Shown here: piece by piece, positions 1 through 6,048 of the stretch | Layout of the letters: every line of letters begins with the position of its first letter | How positions within the stretch are numbered: position 1 is the stretch's first letter | Source of the DNA: a bacterium | GTDB taxonomy: Bacteria; Gemmatimonadota; Gemmatimonadetes; Gemmatimonadales; Gemmatimonadaceae | Length of the DNA: 6,048 nucleotides | Assembly (NCBI GenBank): GCA_021802745.1 | Contig: JAJZRK010000199.1 | Location: forward strand, 1 to 6,048 | Direction: 5' to 3' | The notes under the pieces: generated by a model | Databases searched by the model: none | What the model was told of the DNA's origin: nothing | Seen by the model: only the letters and a program-made list of their open reading frames with translations | Program-made: the position numbers and the translations under genes

Positions 1-4
1 TGCA

Positions 5-76
5 GACTAACGGGGAATGGCACGCTGCGGCGATGGCCAGAGCGGTACACGCGGCCCGCACGACGTATTGTTAGGA
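5..76. other. Candidate integron attC recombination site at the 3' end of intI
   Basis: Outer arms CTAAC (7-11) and GTTAG (70-74) are perfectly complementary. The full 7-mers GACTAAC (5-11) and GTTAGGA (70-76) each match the attC core consensus (RYYYAAC / GTTRRRY) at six of seven positions. Inside them, CGCTGCGG (23-30) pairs with CCGCACG (56-62) over 7 bp if C25 is left extrahelical, as in L''/L' boxes of attC sites. Unpaired spacers of 11 and 7 nt separate the two stems, somewhat longer than the usual 5-6 nt. The apical part (31-55) is only weakly structured. The extra base in the left arm suggests the site reads on the plus strand, with its cassette to the left. The TAA stop of intI (73-71) lies inside the right core. 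A chance inverted repeat is possible, but position beside intI argues against it. Confidence 0.55.
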
Positions 77-1090
77 CGAAAGTGGTCCGTGGAAATTCAG
101 GCTAGGCACTGCGCCAGGCACGGACCATTCCAACGCGTCCAGCGGACTCCGCACCCCGCGACCGCCACGGTTCAGCACATGGGTGTAAATCATTGTCGTC
201 TTCACGTCCCGGTGTCCCAGGAGTTCCTGCACGGTGCGGATGTCGTAACCCGCCTCAAGCAAATGCGTGGCGAATGAATGCCGGAAGGTATGGCACCCGA
301 CCCGCTTGTTCACCGCCGCGGCGCGCGCCGCCTCCGCCACGGCCCGCTGAATGACCGTCTGGTGCACATGATGGCGCACCCAATGCGACGTCGCCGGATC
401 GCGATAGAAGCGCGAGGCAGGGAAGACCCACTGCCACCGCATGTCCCGCGCCGCACTCGGCGCCTTCCGCGTCATCGCCGTCGGCACCATCACATAGCCG
501 CGCCCGGCCGCCAAGTCGCGCCGATGCAGCCCACGCACGCGCTCCATCTGGAGCCGGAGCGGCTCGACGAGCGACTCGGGCAGCATCGTCAGTCGGTCAC
601 GCCCACCCTTGCCGTGGCGTACCACCAACTCACGCCGATCGAGGTCCACGTCCTTGATGCGCAGGGCACAGGCCTCCGTCAGCCGCAGTCCGGCGCCGTA
701 CAGCACCTGGGCCACCAACCGCGGCGCGCCGTGCATTGCCTCAAGCACCCGCCGCGCCTCCTCCCGGCTCAGTACCGTGGGCACCCGCGCAGGTCGCTTG
801 GCGCGCACCATGGTATCAAGCCACCCGACGGACGTGTCGAGCACCTCGCGATACAGGAAAAGCAGCGCCGCCAACGCCTGATTCTGCGTGGACGCCGCCG
901 CCCGCCGCTCCGTCGCGAGGTGCGACAGGAAGGCCGTCATGTCCGCCTCGCCCAACTGACGCGGATGGCGACCGCGGTGAAAGCGCACGTACCGACGCAC
1001 CCAGTCGGTGTACGCCTCCACCGTGCGGGGACTGGCATGCCGAAGCGCCAGTCGTTCCGCCATCACGTCGAGGAGTCGCCGAGGAGTCAT
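71..1090 (-). CDS. intI: Integron integrase, IntI-family tyrosine recombinase
   Basis: This 339-residue cytoplasmic protein should catalyse attI x attC and attC x attC recombination, capturing and shuffling gene cassettes. The N-terminal SAM-like DNA-binding domain (about 1-95) includes QALAALLFLYREVL. The catalytic domain carries the full tyrosine recombinase set: R136 (in GLRLTEA), K161, H267 and R270 (in CHTFRHSFATHLLEAGYDIR), H293 (LGH) and nucleophile Y302 (MIYTHVL). The segment around 215-242, with RWQWVFPASRFYRDP, is the additional domain that separates IntI from XerC/XerD and is needed to recognise folded attC hairpins. The C-terminal GVRSPLDAL is also typical of IntI. Length is normal for the family and no frameshift is visible, so it looks functional. 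The ATG at 1090 gives the expected N-terminus, but no well-spaced Shine-Dalgarno precedes it. It is divergent from the gene at 1221. Its stop codon overlaps the candidate attC site, so a site lies at its 3' end instead of the usual 5' side. Confidence 0.95.
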   Translation of the reverse strand: MTPRRLLDVMAERLALRHASPRTVEAYTDWVRRYVRFHRGRHPRQLGEADMTAFLSHLATERRAAASTQNQALAALLFLYREVLDTSVGWLDTMVRAKRPARVPTVLSREEARRVLEAMHGAPRLVAQVLYGAGLRLTEACALRIKDVDLDRRELVVRHGKGGRDRLTMLPESLVEPLRLQMERVRGLHRRDLAAGRGYVMVPTAMTRKAPSAARDMRWQWVFPASRFYRDPATSHWVRHHVHQTVIQRAVAEAARAAAVNKRVGCHTFRHSFATHLLEAGYDIRTVQELLGHRDVKTTMIYTHVLNRGGRGVRSPLDALEWSVPGAVPSLNFHGPLSS

Positions 1091-1220
1091 ACCCTGATAC
1101 TGCAGCGCCGGCGCGGCAACGCGTCACCGATCCCGTGCGGTTGAAACCGGATCATCGCACGCCCGCCCCGGAATCGGACTCTGATGACTATCTTAGCGAG
1201 GTCCTTCTGCCGACTTCTAC
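1091..1220. other. Divergent intergenic region between intI and the oxidase-like gene
   Basis: This 130-bp spacer must hold the start signals of both divergent genes. I see no convincing -35/-10 pair on either strand. TATCTT (1189-1194) is a weak -10-like hexamer for the rightward gene. On the standard integron layout attI would lie here, and GTTGAAA (1140-1146) is one mismatch from the GTTRRRY crossover consensus, but no attC-bounded cassette follows, so attI is not called. No CTGT-N8-ACAG LexA box was seen by eye. Confidence 0.35.
1138..1149. promoter_or_regulatory. Short palindrome CGGTT-GA-AACCG, operator-like
   Basis: Two perfect 5-bp half-sites are separated by two bases, in the divergent spacer about 50 bp upstream of the intI start and 70 bp upstream of the rightward gene. 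The size and placement fit a dimeric repressor or activator site for either gene. The regulator is unknown, and a 10-bp palindrome can occur by chance. Confidence 0.25.
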
Positions 1221-1826
1221 ATGCCGGACACGTCACCTCTCTCCCCCAACCGCGCCAAGCTCCAGATGCACCGCGAGCGCGCCGTGCCCGACCAGGCGGT
1301 GCGGTTCCTGCGTGAGGGGCTCATTGCGCACGTCGGCATCGCCGACGCCGAAGGGCCGGTGGTTATTCCGATGACGTACCACTTCGACCCTGACTCGCCT
1401 GGCCAGCTGTACCTGCACGGCGCGCACCACAGCCGGCTCATGCAGACGGTCGCGAGCGGCCAACGGGTCTGCGTCACGGTGACCATCGTCGACGGGCTGG
1501 TCTATTCCAAGACGGCCCTCAACCACTCGGTCAACTATCGGTCCGTGGTCGCCTTCTGCCGCGCCTCGGCGGACCAACCGTCACTCGAGCAGTCTCGGTC
1601 GCTTCTCCAGGCGATGATTGCCCGCTACTGGAAAGGACGAGCCGTGGGCGTGGACTACGGCGTGATCCCTGAGAAGCACCTGGAGACGACCGCCATGGTG
1701 GCGCTCAACATCGAGGCCATCAGCGCCAAGCAGCGCGTGGGCGGCCCCAACGGCCCGGTCGACGACGACCCGGCGGTGCCGGGGACTGCTGGCGTCACGG
1801 AGGTGCGCCCCGGGCATTGTGGCTGA
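1221..1826 (+). CDS. Pyridoxamine 5'-phosphate oxidase-like flavin-binding protein
   Basis: This 201-residue soluble protein has the split-barrel FMN-binding fold of the pyridoxamine 5'-phosphate oxidase-related family (COG3467 / NimA-like group). Recognisable segments in order are LIAHVGIADAEGPVVIPMTY (34-53), LYLHGAHHSRLM (63-74), VCVTVTIVDGLV (83-94), HSVNYRSVVAF (102-112) and the late ISAKQRVG (167-174). Members bind FMN, and some also F420 or haem. They are usually annotated as putative reductases or oxidases and very few have a known substrate, so none is assigned here. The length matches the family, but the last 20 residues diverge from the common PVWAGV-type ending. The ATG at 1221 gives the expected N-terminus; a GAGGT at 1198-1202 is too far away for a good ribosome site. 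It is divergent from intI and 116 bp upstream of the amidohydrolase on the same strand. No attC follows it, so it does not look like a gene cassette. Confidence 0.87.
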   Translation: MPDTSPLSPNRAKLQMHRERAVPDQAVRFLREGLIAHVGIADAEGPVVIPMTYHFDPDSPGQLYLHGAHHSRLMQTVASGQRVCVTVTIVDGLVYSKTALNHSVNYRSVVAFCRASADQPSLEQSRSLLQAMIARYWKGRAVGVDYGVIPEKHLETTAMVALNIEAISAKQRVGGPNGPVDDDPAVPGTAGVTEVRPGHCG

Positions 1827-1942
1827 TTCCGCCTGGCAAGCAGGGGGCGGTCTCGATCATCCACTGGTCGCCACGACCGCAAGGTGTAGGTTCTACCGAT
1901 CCCGCGCTCCATTGCTCCATCCCCCTTCCGGATCCCGATTCC
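1827..1942 (+). other. Leader region upstream of the amidohydrolase
   Basis: This 116-bp spacer holds no gene and no attC-like cores. A short hairpin GTAG-GTT-CTAC (1886-1896) and a tandem GCTCCAT duplication near 1906-1920 are visible, both small enough to be chance. There is no clear Shine-Dalgarno before the ATG at 1943. The spacing allows either read-through from the oxidase-like gene or a separate promoter, and I see no convincing promoter hexamers. Confidence 0.3.
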
Positions 1943-3400
1943 ATGCGCGCCACACTCCAACTCCGCGCCCTTCTGCTTGTTGTCGCGTGCAGCGCCGCCC
2001 TCGGTGCGCAGGCTGCGACGAGCGCCGACAAGTCCGCCAGCCTGCTTGCCGCCATTGATGCGAAAAGCGCCCACTACGGCGAGGTCGCGCACCAGATCTG
2101 GCGCTTCGCCGAGGTCGGCTATCAGGAGGTGAAGAGCAGCGCACTGCTGCAAGGTGAGTTGGCCGCGGCCGGCTTTCGCATGAAGCCGGGGATCGCCGGG
2201 ATGCCGACGGCGTTCACGGCGGAGTTCGGCAGCGGCAGACCGGTAATCGCGGTGATCGGTGAGTTCGATGCGCTGCCGGGGCTCTCGCAGGACACCACGC
2301 CGGAGCAGCGCGCGCTGGTGCCGGGGGGAGCGGGCCACGGCTGCGGGCATCATCTCTTTGGCACCGCGGCCGTCGCGTCGACGATCGCGCTGAAGGAGTG
2401 GATGATCGCCAACAAGGTGGTCGGCACGCTCCGCTTCTATGGCACGCCGGCCGAGGAAGGCGGGGCGGGGAAAGTCTACATGGTGCGCGACGGCCTCTTT
2501 GACGACGTGGACGTTGCCGTCACGTGGCATCCAAGCGACCGGAACAGCGTGCAGGCCACGAGCACGCTGGCGAACATCTCCGGGAAATTCCGCTTCAAGG
2601 GCGTGAGTGCGCACGCCGCGGGCTCGCCGGAACTGGGCCGCTCGGCGCTCGACGCGGTGGAAGCGATGGATGCCATGGTGAACATGATGCGCGAACACGT
2701 GCCCCAGGAGTCGCGCATCCACTACGTCATCACCAGCGGCGGCCGGGCGCCCAACGTCGTCCCCGATTTCGCCGAGGTGTACTACGTGGTGCGGCACCCC
2801 GACATCAAGGTGGTCGACGATCTCTGGGCGCGCGTGGAAAACGCGGCGAAGGGCGCGGCCCTCGGCACGGGCACGTCCTACGAACTCGTGGTCACGGGGG
2901 CGGTCTACAACCTCCTGATCAACGAGACGCTCGCGAAGGCGCAGCAGAAGGTGCTTGAGCGGGTGGGTGGCTACACATATACCGCCGAGGAGCGTGCGTG
3001 GGCGGAACGGCTCAGGAAGACGCTGCCGCCCTCGCGGGTTCCGCTCGACGCCGTGGCGAAGGTCCAGTCGCTGCAGACCGCGGTGGCGGCCGGCGGCGGT
3101 GGTTCGACCGACGTGGGGGACGTGAGCTGGCGTGTGCCCACGGTACAGCTGGGCGCGGCGACGTGGGTGCCGGGTACCCCGGCGCACTCGTGGCAGGCGG
3201 TCGCCGCCGGCGGCACGTCGATCGGCACCAAGGGCATGATCGTGGCCGCCAAGTCGATGGCGCTGATGGCGGCCGAGCTCTTCCAGAGCCCGGCGATGAT
3301 CGCCGCGGCCCGCGCCGAGTTCGACCAGGCGCGCGGGCCGAACTTCGTCTACGCCACGCGGCTGGGAACGCAGAAGCCGGCACTGGACTACCGGAAGTAG
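1943..3400 (+). CDS. Exported M20D-family metallo-amidohydrolase (AbgB/HipO-like)
   Basis: This 485-residue enzyme should hydrolyse an amide bond in an N-acyl amino acid or aminobenzoyl-glutamate-like substrate with two metal ions. The N-terminus is a signal peptide: R2 and R8, a hydrophobic run 9-20, and likely cleavage after AQA (residue 24). A VVAC sequence (13-16) makes a lipoprotein possible but less likely. Metal-site candidates are C134 and H136 in HGCGHH, E171/E172 in PAEEGGAGK, H196 in the WHP motif, and H415 in PGTPAHSWQ. The inserted dimerisation domain contains SAHAAGSPELGRSALDAVEAM, and GGGGSTDVGDVSW near 380-390 matches the AbgB branch. Cytoplasmic AbgB lacks a signal, so this is an exported version. 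I chose ATG 1943 over upstream in-frame starts (such as 1817) because it places the signal peptide at the N-terminus. No Shine-Dalgarno is evident. It converges on the SusC/SusD operon. The substrate cannot be read from sequence. Confidence 0.9.
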   Translation: MRATLQLRALLLVVACSAALGAQAATSADKSASLLAAIDAKSAHYGEVAHQIWRFAEVGYQEVKSSALLQGELAAAGFRMKPGIAGMPTAFTAEFGSGRPVIAVIGEFDALPGLSQDTTPEQRALVPGGAGHGCGHHLFGTAAVASTIALKEWMIANKVVGTLRFYGTPAEEGGAGKVYMVRDGLFDDVDVAVTWHPSDRNSVQATSTLANISGKFRFKGVSAHAAGSPELGRSALDAVEAMDAMVNMMREHVPQESRIHYVITSGGRAPNVVPDFAEVYYVVRHPDIKVVDDLWARVENAAKGAALGTGTSYELVVTGAVYNLLINETLAKAQQKVLERVGGYTYTAEERAWAERLRKTLPPSRVPLDAVAKVQSLQTAVAAGGGGSTDVGDVSWRVPTVQLGAATWVPGTPAHSWQAVAAGGTSIGTKGMIVAAKSMALMAAELFQSPAMIAAARAEFDQARGPNFVYATRLGTQKPALDYRK

Positions 3401-3414
3401 TTCAGCGAGCGAAA

Positions 3415-3450
3415 ACAGCGAGGGGCAACCGCATGGTTGCCCCTCGCTGT
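3415..3450. terminator. Bidirectional hairpin terminator between convergent genes
   Basis: ACAGCGAGGGGCAACC (3415-3430) and its exact reverse complement (3435-3450) form a 16-bp stem with a GCAT loop. It lies in the 72-bp gap between the amidohydrolase stop (3400) and the SusD stop (3473). On the minus strand the stem runs into TTTT (from 3415-3412), a short U-tract that suits termination of the SusC/SusD transcript. On the plus strand no U-run follows, so termination of the amidohydrolase message there would rest on the stem alone or a Rho-type factor. Confidence 0.83.
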
Positions 3451-3472
3451 CCAGCTTGACGCTACCGCGGAA

Positions 3473-4723
3473 CTACTTGAAATTCGGGTTCGACTCCTTC
3501 TCGGCGCGCGGCGTCACGAAGCAGACGTCCCGTCCCGTCATGTCGTCGGACGCGCCGGGCGTATTGTTGGCGGTCCACCGGCGGAAATCGCCGAGACGCC
3601 GGGCCTCGAGCCACAGCTCGATGCCGCGTTCCCGCTTCAGCGCCGTCCATGCATCCGTCGTCGTGGTGGCCACCCACGGGGCAAGGTTGAGCGCCACTCG
3701 ACGTCCGTTGATCAACGTCATCGCCCCCGCCACATCGCCGCCCGAGAGCTTCGCCTCGGCCTCGATGAGGCGCATCTCCCACCCCGTCGACAGGTTGATC
3801 GGCGAGTCCTTGGCCGCGTACTTCAGCTCGAAGTACCACGGCACCTTGCCCAGGTTGCCGACCGCTGCGTCGCCGACCGGGTTCTTCGGATCCGAACCCC
3901 ACGGGACGCGCGGGTCCTTGGTCTGCGTGTAGTACGTCTCGTAGAACGTATTCCAAACCGTGTGGGCGCGGTACGGCGCGTTCGCCCTGGCCCAGTAGAT
4001 GCGGTTGTACTGGTCCGCGTCGAGAATGTAGTACGGCATCTTGTACGCAAACGTGTTGGCGAGGCCGGAGGCGTCGCTGGCCGCACCGGTCAGGTCCTTC
4101 CGGAGCAGGCGCACCGCCGCCCGGCCGCCCTTGGCCGCATTGAGCAGCGTGGCGTTGTTCTGCGTGGTCGCGACGGCGATCGCCTCGGTGAAGTTCGCCT
4201 CGGCGCGCGTGAGGTACACCGTGTACGATTCCTTTGGGCCGCCGTTGATCACGCCGTCGCAGAAATTCTCGCCGAGCAGCTTGTTGGCGTAGCCGGCCCA
4301 GACGAGCGCCTGGAGATATTGGGCGTTCATCCCGGCGGTGGAGCCAAGAACGGTCTTGATGCGCGCGATGGCCGACTCGGACGTCCAGCGGGCGCGCTGC
4401 GCGAGTTGCCAGTGCGTGCCGGTCTCGTCGTCGATCAGCTTGCCGCCCTGTTGTGCCGGCGTGATGCCGAAGCTGCCGGTGGAACCGGCGGGGTGCAGCT
4501 CGCGCGCGACCGCGGCGCCCGTGTACGACACCCAGTTCAGCGCTTCGGCCAGATCGCGGCCTGCCCCGTTGACGAGGGCAGGGAACGCCGCCTTGTCGTC
4601 GAGGAATGTGGCGTTGACGGGACCGGGGTTGGTTACTTCGAGGTTGCACGCGCCCAGGAGCAGCGCGGCGATTGGCGCAAGACCGGACATCAGCCGGATG
4701 CGCAGGGAAGTCGTGGGTTGCAT
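3473..4723 (-). CDS. SusD/RagB-like outer-membrane nutrient-binding lipoprotein
   Basis: This 416-residue surface lipoprotein should act as the lid and substrate-binding partner of the SusC-like barrel encoded just upstream. A type II signal peptide ends in LLLGAC, giving lipidated Cys26. The mature protein is helical and TPR-like: NAQYLQALVWAGYANKLLGENFC (134-155, split here as ALVWAGYANKLLGENFC), LTRAEANFTEAI (171-182), WEMRLIEAEAKLSGGD (315-330) and ERGIELWLEARRLGDFRRW (365-383), followed by the family C-terminal pattern CFVTPRAEKESNPNF. At 416 residues it is shorter than classic Bacteroidota SusD (about 500-550), so its ligand loops are probably reduced. The start at 4723 is favoured over in-frame upstream codons because it follows GGGGGA at good spacing and puts the lipobox in place. 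C155 and C401 are the only other cysteines and might pair. The substrate is unknown. Confidence 0.92.
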   Translation of the reverse strand: MQPTTSLRIRLMSGLAPIAALLLGACNLEVTNPGPVNATFLDDKAAFPALVNGAGRDLAEALNWVSYTGAAVARELHPAGSTGSFGITPAQQGGKLIDDETGTHWQLAQRARWTSESAIARIKTVLGSTAGMNAQYLQALVWAGYANKLLGENFCDGVINGGPKESYTVYLTRAEANFTEAIAVATTQNNATLLNAAKGGRAAVRLLRKDLTGAASDASGLANTFAYKMPYYILDADQYNRIYWARANAPYRAHTVWNTFYETYYTQTKDPRVPWGSDPKNPVGDAAVGNLGKVPWYFELKYAAKDSPINLSTGWEMRLIEAEAKLSGGDVAGAMTLINGRRVALNLAPWVATTTTDAWTALKRERGIELWLEARRLGDFRRWTANNTPGASDDMTGRDVCFVTPRAEKESNPNFK

Positions 4724-4730
4724 GGTCGTC

Positions 4731-4736
4731 TCCCCC
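4731..4736 (-). promoter_or_regulatory. Ribosome binding site of the susD-like gene
   Basis: On the minus strand GGGGGA lies seven bases before the ATG at 4723, inside the 13-bp gap after the SusC stop codon. It is the only strong Shine-Dalgarno-like site I see in the window. It decides the susD-like start and rules out the longer in-frame extension into the susC-like gene. Confidence 0.75.
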
Positions 4737-6048
4737 TTAGAACGAGGCGCGGATCGACGCAAAATACGTCGCCGGCGCAGGAATGTGTTCGGAGATGTAG
4801 CGCACCGCGGCATTGAACCCGCTGTTGCCCGACTGCTCGGGATCGAACATCGGCATGCCGTAGTTGCGACGGAAGAAGTTCTGCGCCGTCAGCACGATCA
4901 TGCTGCTGCGCGTGCCCGGGATCAGTTGCTTCAATGGGATCGTCGCCGTGAAGTCCCGCAGCTTGAAGAAGTCCGCGGGGAAGATGAACATGTCCTGCTT
5001 CACGTTCGCCGGGACGCAAGTGGCGCGCTCCCAGGCCGTGATCGGCTGGCTGGCCGCCAGCGCGTCGTAGGCGCGGAAGCAGGTGGGCCATTTCACCGAC
5101 CGCTGCAGCGCCTGGAACGATGCGTCCTCGTCGATGTACGCGCCGCCCTGGTACTCGCCGCGCAGCGACAGCGTGATGTCGCGCCATGTCTTCACGCTGA
5201 CGTTGCCGTTGATGATGCGCGTTGGCTGGCTGGGTCCGAACAGGTAGTTGCCAACCGTGTCCGGCGTCGCGCCCATCTCGTTGCGGTTCCGGATGTACTT
5301 GCCGCGCATGATCGGGACCGGCTGTCCCTCGATTGCCCAGCCGAAGTTGCCGAGCGAGAAGGGGGGCGCGCCGCCCAGGCTCTCCAGCTTGCTCTTGTTC
5401 GTCGAGATCGACAGCGACGTTTTCACCTGCGCGTACTTGATGTCGAGCGGCGTGCCGGACACGGTCAGCTCGATGCCGCTCTTGGACATCTTGCCGACGT
5501 TCTCGAGCTGGGAGCCGCCGAAGCCATTCGACGGGATCTGGCGCACCGGGAAGAGCGCGTCGCTCGTGTGGGCGTCGAAGAAGGTGAACGTGGCGCTGGC
5601 GCGGTCATCGAAGGCGGTCAGGTCGAAGCCGACCTCCGTCTCCTTGGTGCGCTCGGGCCCGAGGTCCGGATTGCCGACGTTATTCGGCCGGAAGGCCGGC
5701 TGGCCGCCCCAGCCGACCGGGCTCCACGTCTGCACGGCGTCGAAAGCGCCCGGGGCGCGGCCGGCCTCGCCATAGGCCAGGCGCATCTTCAGGGTCGCCG
5801 AGGGCCACCTCCAGAACGGCTCCTCGCTCGCCACCCAGCTGCCACTGACCTTCGGGTACTGCTGCAGGCCGAAGTCCTTGCCGAACGCGCTGTTGCCGTC
5901 GATGCGCAGGCCGGCCGTCACCAAGTAGCGATCCTTCCAGCCGAGCAGTTCCTGGAAGAAGGCGCCGCCGGTGACGATCGTTTGTCGGGTTTCGAAGGCG
6001 CTCTTGATGGACGCGCTCGACACCGTCGGGACGCCCGGGCCCGGGAAC
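4737..6048 (-). CDS. SusC/RagA-like TonB-linked outer-membrane protein, C-terminal part
   Basis: The frame is open to the right window edge, so this is a partial gene; about 436 C-terminal residues of a protein usually near 1000 are visible. The visible part is TonB-dependent receptor beta-barrel. It has the strand patterns of SusC homologues: LVTAGLRIDGNSAFG, YPKVSGSWVASEEPFW, LKMRLAYGEAGRAPGAF, NPDLGPERTKETEVGFDL, ENVGKMSKSGIELTVSG and, late, DFFKLRDFTATIPL. It ends in YFASIRASF, whose terminal aromatic residue is the signal read by the BAM insertion machinery. The signal peptide, carboxypeptidase-like domain, plug and TonB box must lie beyond the window. The GTG at 6023 is an internal valine, not a start. 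It is the promoter-proximal gene of an operon with the SusD-like gene 13 bp downstream. Two cysteines about 21 residues apart (codons 5079-5081 and 5016-5018) sit in a probable external loop. The imported substrate cannot be inferred. Confidence 0.93.
   Translation of the reverse strand, partial: FPGPGVPTVSSASIKSAFETRQTIVTGGAFFQELLGWKDRYLVTAGLRIDGNSAFGKDFGLQQYPKVSGSWVASEEPFWRWPSATLKMRLAYGEAGRAPGAFDAVQTWSPVGWGGQPAFRPNNVGNPDLGPERTKETEVGFDLTAFDDRASATFTFFDAHTSDALFPVRQIPSNGFGGSQLENVGKMSKSGIELTVSGTPLDIKYAQVKTSLSISTNKSKLESLGGAPPFSLGNFGWAIEGQPVPIMRGKYIRNRNEMGATPDTVGNYLFGPSQPTRIINGNVSVKTWRDITLSLRGEYQGGAYIDEDASFQALQRSVKWPTCFRAYDALAASQPITAWERATCVPANVKQDMFIFPADFFKLRDFTATIPLKQLIPGTRSSMIVLTAQNFFRRNYGMPMFDPEQSGNSGFNAAVRYISEHIPAPATYFASIRASF

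Noticed and set aside
17..277. Small plus-strand reading frame at the left edge
   Set aside because: It spans the candidate attC and the 3' end of intI in antisense, with no recognisable features.
278..1144. Long plus-strand reading frame (288 residues) antisense to intI
   Set aside because: Its translation is rich in Arg, His and Pro with no recognisable domain, and it lies opposite a clear IntI coding sequence; it is a shadow of G+C-biased codons.
1091..1220. attI site in the usual position upstream of intI
   Set aside because: Only one weak core (GTTGAAA) is present, and no cassette bounded by attC follows on that side.
1126..1904. Ten-base repeat ACCGATCCCG in both intergenic regions (1126-1135 and 1895-1904)
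   Set aside because: Several repeats of this length are expected by chance in 6 kb of G+C-rich DNA, and no third copy or symmetry supports a binding site.
1817..1942. Upstream in-frame extension of the amidohydrolase (42 extra residues, overlapping the previous gene)
   Set aside because: It would bury the signal peptide that begins at the ATG at 1943 and has no family counterpart.
1655..3187. Minus-strand reading frame of 510 residues opposite the oxidase-like and amidohydrolase genes
   Set aside because: Low-complexity Arg/His/Gly/Ala composition without motifs, running across two genuine genes and the spacer between them.
3437..4816. Plus-strand reading frame of 459 residues opposite the susD-like gene
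   Set aside because: No domain, Arg/Val/Gly-rich shadow; the minus-strand SusD with lipobox, RBS and family C-terminus is clearly the gene.
6021..6023. GTG as start of the SusC-like protein
   Set aside because: The frame continues upstream to the window edge, and the visible protein lacks the signal, plug and TonB box, so this is an internal valine codon.

Overview
The window is about two-thirds G+C and carries a SusC/SusD outer-membrane uptake pair together with an integron-type tyrosine recombinase. That combination, with long spurious antisense reading frames typical of high G+C DNA, suggests a high-GC Gram-negative bacterium that uses Sus-like transport. Gemmatimonadota is my best guess; a high-GC Bacteroidota/Rhodothermota relative is the alternative. 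This is an inference from gene style, not from a marker gene.

Layout. (1) 1-1090: a complete integron integrase (IntI family) on the minus strand, with all catalytic residues and the IntI-specific extra segment. Its stop codon lies inside a roughly 70-bp imperfect inverted repeat (5-76) that has the architecture of an attC recombination site: complementary R-type core sites, complementary inner arms and one extrahelical base. The site is at the 3' end of intI, not the usual 5' side, so any cassette array probably lies left of the window. (2) 1091-1220: a 130-bp divergent intergenic region with a short CGGTT-GA-AACCG palindrome. (3) 1221-1826, plus strand: a flavin-binding protein of the pyridoxamine 5'-phosphate oxidase-like family. 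(4) 1943-3400, plus strand: an exported M20D metallo-amidohydrolase of the AbgB/HipO type. (5) 3415-3450: a perfect 16-bp-stem hairpin that acts as a terminator between convergent genes. (6) 3473-6048, minus strand: a SusC-SusD operon. The SusC beta-barrel gene enters from the right edge with its N-terminal part outside the window, and is followed after 13 bp by a complete SusD lipoprotein gene.

How they may work together. SusC and SusD should form one outer-membrane transporter for an unidentified oligomeric nutrient, powered by TonB. The exported amidohydrolase is convergent with this operon and could hydrolyse an imported amide or peptide-like compound in the periplasm, but only proximity supports that link. 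The integrase and its candidate attC site form a separate module. I saw no attC site around the oxidase-like or amidohydrolase genes, so they look like chromosomal neighbours rather than captured cassettes.
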